NCBI GenBank assembly: GCA_036346375.1
Contig: CM070501.1
Coordinates: forward strand, 33,934,539-33,998,538
Reading direction: 5' to 3'
Length of the DNA stretch: 64,000 nt
Origin: Guadua angustifolia
Taxonomy: Eukaryota; Streptophyta; Magnoliopsida; Poales; Poaceae
The notes under the pieces are model-generated. The model did no database searches and had not been told where the DNA came from. It saw only the letters and a list, made by a program, of their open reading frames with translations. Positions 44,320 through 56,300 of the stretch are shown here, one piece after another. The translations under genes were made by a program, and so were the position numbers. Position 1 is the first letter of the stretch, and every line of letters starts with the position of its first letter.

Positions 44320-47300
44320 CTACTCCCCTCTTTGCAATAAAAACGCAAAGCTTGGGTTTTGACGGACAAAAGGTAGCAAGTCATCATCAGCCATCTCAAT
44401 GACTGGCATTGTCTTTGTAATATCATCAAGTGAAAAAGGTATGCTGCATTGAGGAATGAAATAAGTAAACCATGAGCCATCAGCATTAGGAGGTCCTAAG
44501 CTGAAAAAAATGCCAATATATTCGAATATAACAAACCTAGAATCGTCATCTAGCAGTACAGAAAAAGTTGTGACAGTAGTCGATTCATCACGCACTGCAG
44601 CTTTCAAGCTTGATGTGAACTATAGACAGACAGAAATAAAATCATATATCAGCCCTAGTTCGTTTCGTAAATGGAAACGAACCAAATGTGGCAAGACCAA
44701 AAAGTAGAGAGTAACTTTCATAGAACCCAAGGTTTTGGGGCAAAGGTAACACAAAACCATATATAAGTTTTACCCCCAAAAAAAAAAATCAAGGAACCAT
44801 ATTTTTGGGCACAAGGTTCCAAAAAACCACATGTTGGCACTATCCTGTTCCATCCAACGGGACCCACCCAGTAGAGCTCACATGTCAGTACTTACCCTCC
44901 TTTTTAGGCCCACCTCCACCGTTGCTAATCGCCGCCGTCACCTGACATCGAACCAATTATTGTGGGAGAGGATGAGATGGAGAATAAAGAAGAGGGGGAA
45001 AGGGCCGACAGGTGGGCCATACTTGTTAGTCTAACTGACAGGTGGGCTCTGTTATGGATAGCACTTGTATTCAACATGAGGCCAAGGGACCAATATATAT
45101 ACATGTACAAGAGGTTATAGAAGGGAAGTCTATATAAGACAATAGCTATATAAGGCAAAAAATCTCTATACAACGCAACTAGCAATCTCGTATATAAGGT
45201 AACAAGGATACTGTCTAACACCCCCTTAAAACTCATAGTGGATCAACAACACCGAGTTTAGAGAGATAAAAGCTGTATTGAGCTCTAATCTATGTCTTCG
45301 TGAAGAAGTCTGCCAACTGAAGCTCTGAAGGCACATATTGAAGAGCCACAACCTGATTCTGTACCTATGACCGCATATAGTAATGCACTAAGCTCTATTG
45401 GAGAGACCACTCGCGAATAGATGCCACAACAAGAAGAGTGTGAACAGTGATCATATGAGCCACAGGAGCAAAAGTCTCATTATAATCACAACCATGCTCC
45501 TGCTAGAAACCACGTGCCATGAGACGAGCCTTGTAGCGCTCAAGAGAACCATCAAAGTAAATCTTAACCTTATAGACCCACTTGTATGTAATGGGACGGA
45601 CATGTGGAGGAAGGGGCATAAGATCCCACATGCCGGTGCGCTCGAGGGCAGCAAGCTCCTCTGCCATCGCATGCTACCATTCCTGACGAATAATAGCCTA
45701 ACAGTAAGAAGTCGGCTCAGCAAGAACAGCACTAGCAAAGCCAAGGCGCTCAGAGGCCGAATAGACTGACGATCGCGAAAAGCATAGCGAGGAGGCACGG
45801 AAGAAGAGAACTCAACAGAAAAAGATAACACATCAAAAGAATCCTCAACTCGCGGACGTCGTGTAGTATAGAGGATAAGGAACAATGTTAGAAGGAACAG
45901 GTAGAGAAGGCACAAGAGGTGTAGACCCCTGTGGAGAGGTCAACGAAGGAGATGCCAACCTTGAAGAAGAAAAAGTGACAACAGGAGTATCAGGAAAAGT
46001 CAAGAAAGAAAGCGGCTCGATAAGAGATGTTGAAGTGGAAGAAGGACGAGGATAGAAGGGACGAGACTCATCAAAAGTAACATCCCGAAAGATCCGCACC
46101 CGTCGGCCAACAGGATCTCAACAGCGATATCCCTTGTGCTCATTACTATATCCCAGAAAAACACACTCAACAGACTGAACAGTTAACTTAGTGCATTCTT
46201 GAGGTGCAAGAAGGACATAGCATACACACCCAACAAAACGAAGACTAGAGTAATCAGGAAGTATACCACAAAGACGCTCCATTGGAATCCCACCCTGAAG
46301 AGTAGAAGAAGCTTGAATATTAATCAAGTAAGCGACAGTGGAAACAGGATCAACCCAAAAATGAGGTGGAACAACGGAAGCAAGTAAAATAGCATGAGCT
46401 GTCTCAAGAAGATGTCGATGCTTGTGCTCAGCCACAACATTCTAAGCATGAGCATCAGGATAGGAAAACTGAGAAAGAGTGCCCTGCGTAGCAAGAAAAG
46501 CACGAAGGGCATCGAATAGATACTCCCGTGCTGAGTCAATACGAAAACTGGGAGAATCAAACTGAGTACGGATCATAGTGGCAAAATTCTTATAGATTGA
46601 TAAAACGTCGCTACGAGAAGACATAAAATATATCCAAGTGTGGCGAGAGAAATCATCTATAAAAAAAATATAATATTTATGCCCCCTTTTGAAACAAAAG
46701 GAACTGGACCCCAAACATCAAAATGAACAAGATCAAAGAGACGCTGGGATCCAGATTCACTGGAAGGATAGGGGAGTTGTAGCTGTTTACCAAGCTTACA
46801 ACCCGTATAATCTAAAGAGGTATCACCGGACATAGAACCTAAAATGCCACGACGAACTAAAGAAAACAAATGTGACCCATGAAGATGCCTTAAATGGTAA
46901 TGACACTGAGCAAACGACCTAGTAGAAGATGCAATGGAGGTGGAAGTAGTGGAGGTGACTAAGAGACTGGCAAAGGCACTGAAAGGAAGACGAAGCCAGT
47001 CAAGCTCCCAAAGGCGCTGAGAGTCACGGCGGCGAGGGCCAGTACCAATCAGAGACCCCGTTCGGCGATCTTGAACACAGTAAGATTCAGAATCAATGAT
47101 AACACGACAACCATGATCAGTGAGTTGGCCAGTAGATATAAGCTGCATATTTAGTTTGAGAACATGAGAAACAACAGGTAGATGAAAAGAGTAAGACAAA
47201 AGAGTTCCTCGACCTGCAACAAAAAAGATGTACCATCTACGGTCTACATAGTGATAGGAGTAGCAAGAGGACTAATGGAATGGAGACTTGTGTGATCAGA

Positions 47301-50300
47301 TGTCATATGAAAAGAAGCTCCAAAGTCAAGAATCCACGGTGTGATACTCGCTGAGGTGGAAGGTGGTCTCTCACTGGAAGACTGAGTAGTAGAAACAGCA
47401 GAACCTGTCAGCGTAGAGGCAGCCATGCGACGTAGCAGCGCAAGAATCTCCCGAGTGGAGTCAGAACTAGTAGAGGTCTACTGAGGGGAGGTGCCCAAAA
47501 GTCTAGTGCTCTTAGAAGAGTGTCCACCTCAACGAGCAAGATCTTTGTACTTCCGGTAGCAGAACTGCTCCACATGTCCATTCTTATTGTAGTAGGTGCA
47601 GTGAAGCCCTCCACTACCAGTAACCGACACTGAAGGAGACGCGACTAGTGGAGTAGTAGTACGAGACACCGCCAGAACTGAAGGAGATACAAGCAGGCCC
47701 GCACCACGAAGACGAGTCTCCTCAGTACGAATAGCTGCAAGGACCTCTAACAAGATCACACGAGGATGACGAGCAAGCAGCTGAGCACGAATTTGTTCAA
47801 ATTCAGCCTGAAGACGTGTCAGGAAATCATAGATGTGACGCAGCTCTAAGTGAGAGTGCTGACGTTGGCAGCACTGACAGGTGAGGCAAACCTCCGACCC
47901 AAGAGAATCAAGCTAACGCCACACTGAGGATAGCTGTGCATAGAACTCATCTACGGTAGAATCAACCTGCTGTAGCGATTGCTCCTATCATACAATAGTA
48001 AGATATAAAGAATTGTTAGCAGGCTCATAGCGGTCACGAAGATGTACCCACATCAATTGTGCCGAAGACAAAGCGACAATATCTCCAATGAAATGCACCT
48101 CCATGCTAGCAACCAAAATGCAAAGGCACAAGCATCTTCATCAAGCCATATCTTATATGCAGCAAATTGAGTCTGAAAAAACTCCATAGCATCAGCATAG
48201 TCATCAGAAACCTTCTGTTAAGTAGCATCATCAACATCTTTGAGAATAACAGGTATGGCAGGGGGAGCAAGATGAGACGAACATGATAGCTCGTCGGAAA
48301 GAAACTGCCATAGGCGCTGACCATGCATGTGAAGCCGCATATGGAGAGCCCAGTCTCGATAATTGAGACCATCGACAATAACAGGACAGTGAATAGAGAT
48401 GGTGCTCGAAGATGAACCTATAGATGACATTTTTTTTAACTAGAAAGGCCAGAACCCACAAAGCCCTAAAACCAGAAACAACCCAATCGGATCAAATCCG
48501 ATCGGTCGGGCGGCTCAAGGGCGGGCGGGGATGCGGCCAAGCGCCGGTGGTGCGCTGCTCAGTGGAGGGCTCGGTGGCGCTCTGCTCGGAGGAGGGCTTG
48601 GTGGCGCCGTGGTGGGCGGAGATGCGGCCAGGCGTCAGACTCGCTGCCACTGTCCGCAAGCGAGGACCAGAGACCGGGAGCGACTGGCGGGGAGGCAGTG
48701 GTTGTCGGCAGCGAGCTCAATCATGGAGAAGCGGAGGCGAGCTCGGTCCGGGTGCAGGGCTGACAAAGGTGCGGTCGAGCCAGCCGATGAGGGGTGCCGC
48801 GTCGGGGGAAACGATGGTTGAAGTGGAAACGGGCCGGCGATGCCACGAGGAACAAGCAACGGGAAGCCGGCGGTGCCATGAAGATGACATACGACCGCAG
48901 AGCCGAAGGCAGTTGAAGGACGACTGGCGATGCCGCGAAGACGATGTGCAACCGCAGAGCCGAAGGCAGTCGGAGGAACGATGCGTCAGTGGCGGCGGAG
49001 AGCCAAGCACCAGATGGCCGAGGACACGAGCTCCGGTCAGAGGCAAGGTTCTTCCTCGCATGCCGGAACAGAGGCAGCCAACCGGGAGAAGGACAGCAAT
49101 CAGGCAATCAAAAGGCAATGAGAAAAAAAAATCTCCGAAAAAGAGAGGCGCAAGTGCAAACGACGGTAAGTCCTAACCCTAGAACCTATTGCTCTGATAT
49201 TATGTTATGGATAGCACTTGTATTCAACAAGAGGCCAAGGGACCAGTATATATACATGTACAAGAGGTTATAGAAGGAAAGTATATATAAGGCAATAGCT
49301 ATATAAGGCAAACAATCTTTATACAAGGCAACTAGCAATCTCGTATATAAGGTAATAAGGATACTGTCTAACAGGCCCCACCTATCATATTCCGTTGGAT
49401 GGAATGGGACATAGTGCATACCTGGGTTTTTTTAAAACTTTTGCCCAAGAACATGTGGTTTCTTGGGAAAAAAGGCAAAACTAGGGTTTTATGTTACCAT
49501 TGCCCCAAAACATGAGGTTTTTATGAAATTTACACAAAAGTATATTGAAGAACCTCATCACCTTACCTCTGCTGAAATAGTGTTTGTACCATTGACATCA
49601 TCCCAATACATACTAACTATGCGCTCTAGCTGCTGTATGCTGAGGGCCTGAAGAGTTCATAAAAATATTAGGAGTGCAACTTATAAAGTTGAGAACTGGA
49701 CAAATCAAATACTTACGGGGCACACATCAGCACACATCTCCCTCAATGTCCTCATTGGCTTCAGAGAAATCACCTGATATAAGAGAAGAGTAAGGACATG
49801 GTGTATTTGTGATTAAAACGTTATTGAGCATTGAAATTCAATTATTAAAAAAACAACATTTTTCCTAAAGAAATGCTCACCAAGAAATCAACAGCCTGTC
49901 TGATATGCTTCAATGCCTCCCAGGCTGAACCTGCAAACTGTGTAAAATACGACATATAAGCCAAGAGCATTGTGAAATCCATTTAAAAACAGGGAAGTGC
50001 AAAACCTCTCGAGTAGCATTGTCAGACCAATGTTTTAGTTCAGCTAGTCCAGCTTTGACATATTCCCCGTTGCTAAACGAACAGCACTCACGCCGCAAAA
50101 GGAGTCTATTTCCAAGGGAAAGATCTTAGAGAAGCTTATACATACGAGAAGAAAAGGACAAGGACAAAAATGTTTACCTGTTAAATAGTTGAACATCAAT
50201 CAGAGAAAATATCTGTGTGAACAGTTTGTGCACCAAAATTGAAGGAACCTGCAAATTCAACGGAATACATGCATTCAAAACCTTTTATCAATGGATACCA

Positions 50301-53300
50301 TAGGGCCATAATAATTTAGCACCTACATGGTTAGCCCTTAATACATCCAAGTAGTTCTCAAGGACTTTCACAATGCCCAACCAATGTGCGAGTTGGTTCT
50401 GTTGTCCCAAGCCATTTGCATGGCCTTTTGCTAGACTCAAATGAGAAGTTCGTGGATCCTGAGGAAATTCAATATTTAGCCATCTTTAAAATAGGAAAAT
50501 ATGAACTGATGCTCATTTTTCCTTTCAAAAAAGGAGCAGATAGCAGTACCTGGATACACAATTCAAGTAACGGGTTTAGCTCCTTCTTCACACTGTCACT
50601 TATCATACCATAAACCTTCTCAATTAGATCCACAAGCTGCTGTTTAAAGAGCAAAGCTGGATATTTTGCTTCAACTTGGGGTAATCCATCAGCTCCAACA
50701 ACTGATTGGCCACTAAGATAAGCAAGCCCAGCATTTGAAGCTTGACGTCCATGGAACATCCTCCCAGATGAAAATCTTTGCCTTTGCGGGGTTGAGATTG
50801 CTGTCCTAGTAGTTTTGAATGACCGTTGAAGGAGAACTGTCAACGTAGATAAGTTGGACAACCAATAGGCCAATGTTCTTATATCATTTTGAGCCTTCAA
50901 GGGAGGGAATGCCAACATCAGGATAAATACCCAAACTCTAGAACATTTACATGATGTAGTCTTGCAAGCAATTTGAAAATTAAAAAAAATGACACATAAG
51001 GTAATTAATTTCTATCTTTTCATATTTTTATCAAATTTTCAAGGCTTCAGAGTAAACTTGGAGCCTCTAATTTTGCCAATTTTTATTTTGTGTACATGTT
51101 ACATGTTGTATACTAGGAAATAGGATAAATAATAATTGTTCTAGTTCCGCTGCAATAGTAAATAGGATAAGATTCCTCCCTAGTTCCGTTGCAACAAGCA
51201 GAAGATGTGTGCTGCATAAAAAAAGATTAAAATGCAATAAAAATTCAAAGCTAAGTGCTAGGAACCTCTGTTGCAGAGTTTACAGCCTGTAGAATGCTGT
51301 CAAAGACACTAGTTTTCATTGCTTCAAACGATCTCCAGTGAAGAAGACATTGGTATATAAGAAGAGCGGCCACTGGCTTGCTCCCAGAAAATCCAAGATG
51401 TTGAGAAATGCAAGCAAGTAACCACTGCTGATCGTCCTGGGGCTGCTGGGGCTGAGGAGACTTCCAAGAAATAACAAAACCATAATTTTAAAAGTAGGTT
51501 ATTCAATTCAACACGGGGCATTAGCAAACATATTAGCAGAATACCTGGTATTTCTGATTAAGTACTCTCTGCAGTTTCTCTCCATGTTCAACATCTTTTT
51601 TATTACTCAAGTCAGGAGCAGTGCCCTACAATAGATTTTTTTTAATGAACAGTTTAACAGTTCAATTAATTTTAAATCTATTCTTCAGAATTGCATGCAG
51701 CATATACTTGAAATAACTCACCACTGAAGGTATTACTTCTGGTGTGCCAGTTGAGGGCTTCATTTCAGCTTGTCTTATGTCACCATTCAAAATATGGCCA
51801 TTCTCTGGGCCTCTCTGTCAAATACGCCAACAAAGTAAGTGTTGAGCATCAAATAATCTTGCAAAGCATATATATAACAGACCCATTAAAGATACATTAC
51901 ATGAATCCTTGTGATCTTTGCGCGTGAAGCTGGAGATTTGGCAGTAGATGGTGGAGTAGCAGTTGCTTGTTGACGGAGAATTTGGTTCTCAGCTTCTAAG
52001 TTGGCTGCTTTTCCTTCAAGTCTGTTTATGCAAGGATAGCTAATAATTGTTTGACTGAAGTTGACAATGATAGAGAGCAGAACCTGATTAATGTTTTTGA
52101 GAAAATGAAACAAAAAAAATGCATATGTACCTTTGTAAGGTCTCCTGAAGGTGGCTAATAATTTTACCAGACTCCTCAATTTTCTTAATCAAATCATCAT
52201 TCCTCTTGAGGAGGTCTTCATTTCTCTTCAGTAAATCTTCATTTCTTTCATGAGCTTCAGTAAGGGCTTTCTTGGCAGAATCATTTTCTTGTTTTTCCAT
52301 CACAAAGGAAGACAATCTTGATATTGCATCTACTTGAAGCCTGGTTTCGGAGAAGAAAATATTAAAGGATAATATTAATGATTAGTAATGATGTTATTGT
52401 AGTGAGCGCCTCAGTGGCAGCAAAACATACAGAATAAAGATACTAACTTTTGCGCTGTGTCTTGAAGTAAGTGGATCCTGTATTCATTATCGCTAATTTT
52501 CCTGAGTAATTCATCATTTCTCTCTTGAGCTTCAGCAAGAGATTTCCTGATGGTGTCATTTTCTTGCCTTGCAGCTTCCAAATAAGTATCTTTGGTTGCT
52601 ATATCTTCTTCAAGCCTGTTTTATCGGCAAGCAAAACATTATAACTTCATAAAGTTGAGAATTGGAAATAACCGACAGCATTCAATATCAAATTTCAGAC
52701 GTCACAAGTTGGGAGTGTGTGAAAGAATGCACGTGCATGTGTGAGTGGGTGGGTGTAGAATAATAAAAGCATCCAAAAAGCATTAGTGGAGGTACGGACT
52801 TTATTATGGTATTCTGAAGATGTTCAATTTTTATATTAGTATCTTCAATTTTCATTAGTAACTCTTCATTTTTCTCTCCAGCTTCAGCAAGTGCTTTCTT
52901 AATTGCATCCTTCTCTTGTCTCTCAGATAGCAACAAAGCATCATTTGCTGCAGAATTTTCTCCAAGCCTGAATTATTTTGTAGAAATAGATATCAAACAA
53001 TAATATCTCATAACAAAAACAGAAACAATAAGCATTACGAAACATACAGCTATAGATTTAAGTATAGGCAGATGAAGTACCTTTCTATTGTATCTTGAAG
53101 AAGATCAATTTTCCTGTCAACATCCACAAATTTATTTAGTAATTGTTCGTTTCTTTCTTGACTTTCAATTTGTGCCTTTGTTATCGCATCATTTTGCTCC
53201 CTTTCTCTCAACAGCAAATTCTCATTTGCAGCTGTATTTTCTTCAAGCCTGAGTGGATAGAAAGAAAAAAAAAATATACCTAAGTATTAGAGGGATGACA

Positions 53301-56300
53301 TGGGTTTTATGATAATAATGAATGCCCTAAACATAGGCAATATAGCAAGTGAAAGATTGACTACGTAAGATTTGAGTGTAAGGCAAGCTGATATGTTGCA
53401 ACAAGAACACCAAGGAACTATATGGACCTCTGTATAGTAAACTGCAGCTGAAGAATATTTTTAGCGTCATCGTGAATTTTCATGAGCAATTCTTCATTTC
53501 TTTCATGAGCTTCAGTAAGTCTCTTCCCCGTTGCCTCATGTGCTTGCTTTTCTGTTAGCAGTAAGGCCTCTTTGGCAGTGCCATCTTCTTCAAGCCTGTG
53601 AATGTGAAAAGAAAAAAAAAATCATTACTATTACATAAGTTGGAACATTGACAAAGAGACATTGAGGTTGGTGCATGCAATCTCAACTCTAAAAAGTACA
53701 TAGGATTGTACAACTAAAGCACCCCACAAAAAAACACAACCACGACGTTAAAAAAAAAGAAAGCAATCTGACCTTTTTATGGTATTCTGAAGGCTATCAG
53801 ATTTTCTATCTGCATCTTCAAGTTTCTTTATTAATACGTCAATTTTCAACTGTGCTTCTGCAAGCAATTTTAAGGTTGAAGCATTCTGTTCTCTTTCAGT
53901 TAGCAACAAAGTCTCCTTTGCTCTGACATTTTCTTCAAGTCTATGCACATGAATAATGGGCACACGTTGTTGCATTATGCAATTGAAGATAAAATATAAA
54001 GTTAGTGCTCTAAAGTCAGAAGAGAAGCATGATTTAATCCTATAAGGAGAAATGACAGACCTCCTTATTATGTCCTCAAATCCTGCTATACTTGCATGGT
54101 TATCTTGCACTTCATTTAGTAATTCCTCAATCTCTTTTTGAGCATCGGATAGTTCTTTCTTTGTTTCGCTGTTTTCATGTCTTTCTATTGCCAATAGAGA
54201 ATCTATGTCCGATGTACTTTCTTCAAGTCTATGTGCAAAGAAGAGAAGTATTACACTAAGAACTACCTATATAAGATACAAGGTAGTCATGCACAAGATA
54301 CAAGGCAATCCTAGAAGTGGGTAACAGTAGAATTGACCAACCAACAATCATTGATTTCAATCTTACAAATACTTAAAAGCAATGAGATTAAACCTTTTTA
54401 CTGAATCTTCAAGCAGACCAATTTTCTTATCCGAGTCCTCTACTTTGTTCATTAACACTTGGTTTCTCTCCTGAGCTTCGATGAGCTCTTTTATGGTGTC
54501 ATCATGGCTTTGCTTTGTCGTAAGCAGCAAAGACTTTCCTGTTGCTGAATCTTTTTCAAGTCTATACTCATTGAAATTAGGGAAATAGATTTAGTTCGCA
54601 AAATTGAAAACATAAGAGTGGAACTCTATAGTACCAGTTAGTGCACGATGATCAAACTTAGCTGCTAATTATGCTAAGCTACCAATAAAGTTGGCAAAAC
54701 AAGAAACATGCCTTTCCACATTCTCCAGAAGCTGCTCTACGTTTATATCAGCTTCTTCAACTTTCTTAAGTAATTCCTGGTTTTTATCTCGAGCTTCAGA
54801 AAGTGCTTTTTTGGTTTGATCATGCTCTTGCCTTTCTGCTAAGTAAAGAGCGTCCGTTATTGTTGCACCCTCTTCTAACCTATGTTCAGTATTAAATTAT
54901 GACAGCTGTGATCCATAAAATTGACGAAGGAAAAAATATGTAATCAAGCCAGATGCCAAATCGCTGAAAACTTTCCAAGAGATACCCATTCAAAAGGTAA
55001 AGGGGGGATTACTTAGCATCTACTGCAATGTGCCTCAATATGCAGTTAACCCCCACATATTGCCTAAAGCAATTGTGTCCTACAGGATCTTCAGCACAAC
55101 TTAAATCAAAGATCATAATGATTACTTCCCGTTCACCCATTTCACAACATCATGAACATGAATTTCTTCTTTTCTAAGTCCAGTTCATCTCTCACCCAGC
55201 TCCATGTCATGGTAAAAAGGTCACCAGGCTATCCACAGAACAAGTGAACAAGGTCACCTGCTTCATATTCACTCTAATGTTGGGAAGAATTATCATTATT
55301 TCCTTTCCATTCCAACAACTATGGAAGTACCAAGGTAATGGGCTGATAGACACCAAAATTATCTACTACAATTTAGGGATGATCTCTCATAATATTAATT
55401 ATCACAACTCACAAGAGGAACTATATGAAGAGATAAGCACTAGCCAAACTGGAAGTGAATGATTGCAAACTCAGGTGAAAAGGAATACCAGCATAGTACT
55501 GCTTTAAAAACCTATGCAGCAGGATGTTTGCAGATGGAGGTAACTGCATGGTATGCAAGTAATTACCTAGTAATAAAGTTTACACAAGAAAATTTCCTTC
55601 ATAAAAAAAACAAACCTTTCTATAGTTTTTTGAAGTAGATCAGTATTTCTATTAGCAGAAGAAATTTCCTCCAGCAAACCCTCAATCCTCGCTTCTGCTT
55701 CCGCTAGAGCTTTGGATGCCACATCTTTTTCCTCACGCTCTGTTAGTAAAACTGCCTCTCTTGCAGATGCACTTTGTTCAAGTCTATGTTCATGGATACA
55801 AAATGGTGAAAACCAAGGTACACACAAACAGGTTTCATGAATGACTGATGTCTTGTAGTAAACGAACCTTTGTATACTATCCTGAAGCTGATGCATACTG
55901 TTGTTAGCACACTCAACTTCCTTAACTAATTCCTCGATTTGATCCAGAGCTTCAGTTAGTGTTTTTTTGGTCACCTCGTTTTCTTGCTTTTCAGCTACCA
56001 ATAAAGCCTCTCTAGCGCTAGCATCTTCGCCAAGTCTAGGTGTATAGAAAAGGAGTCAAATCTAGGTGTATGGCAAAAGAATACATTGTAACTAAAAAAA
56101 ACACTGAGATCTATTATCAAACACTGTACTCTCCTATATATTGAAATGCTAACAGGGTTCTAAATTAAACAAAGAATGAGTATTGAAAGCCTGACAAGTT
56201 TACAATAGCCTTTGAGATAAAGAAATTTAGCCTGCACACTTTATCCAGAAGCAGTTTAATTTTCTTAACATAATTTGTGATTCTCCTTATTAAATAATCA

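Larger units (their letters stand above)
45050..49373 (-). mobile_element. Ty1/copia LTR retrotransposon (171 bp LTRs), internally deleted
   Basis: LTRs 45050-45220 (3') and 49203-49373 (5'), each TGTTATGG...CTAACA, about nine differences by eye. Flanks GGCTC (left) and GGCCC (right) fit a 5 bp target duplication with one change. The primer site next to the 5' LTR is degenerate (TAATATCAGAG on the minus strand). In coding order: Gag (48106-48461), zinc knuckle (47529-47759), protease remnant (WILDFGASFHMTSD, with DSG altered to DFG; 47244-47426), integrase (46118-47199), and only the N-terminal RT (45451-45915). Most of RT and all RNase H are deleted before the 3' LTR. It sits inside a MITE in the last long myosin intron, in the same orientation as the gene. 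Confidence 0.92.
44709..49536. mobile_element. MITE with ~150 bp inverted repeats, split by copia-2
   Basis: Left remainder 44709-45049 and right remainder 49374-49536. The left arm GTAACTTTCATAGAACC and the arm at the other end, read on the opposite strand, GTAAATTTCATAAAAACC are inverted, and both continue with GTTTTGGGGCAA(A/T)GGTAACA and further to TCCATCCAACGG. A target duplication could not be fixed. The right end lies only about 30 bp from myosin exon 32. Confidence 0.75.
44320..51460 (-). other. Myosin globular tail with DIL domain (exons 25-34)
   Basis: Cargo-binding tail. Landmarks in order are QQWLLACISQHLGFSGSKPV, LAYWLSNLSTLTVLLQRSF, VEAKYPALLFKQQLVDLIEK, SHLSLAKGH, RRECCSFSNGEYVKAGLAEL, SAWEALKHIRQAVDFL, LSIQQLERIVSMYWDDVNGT and the C-terminal LPFVRQNPSFAFLLQRGE. 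These match the DIL/globular tail of plant myosin XI along its length. The DIL region is collinear with typical members and has no evident loss. Exons 32 and 33 are separated by a 4.9 kb intron carrying a MITE and a copia element. Confidence 0.9.

Noticed and set aside
48424..49176. 250-residue plus-strand frame
   Set aside because: It lies antisense in the copia-2 leader, is low in complexity and several other frames of the same stretch are open; no domain recognised.
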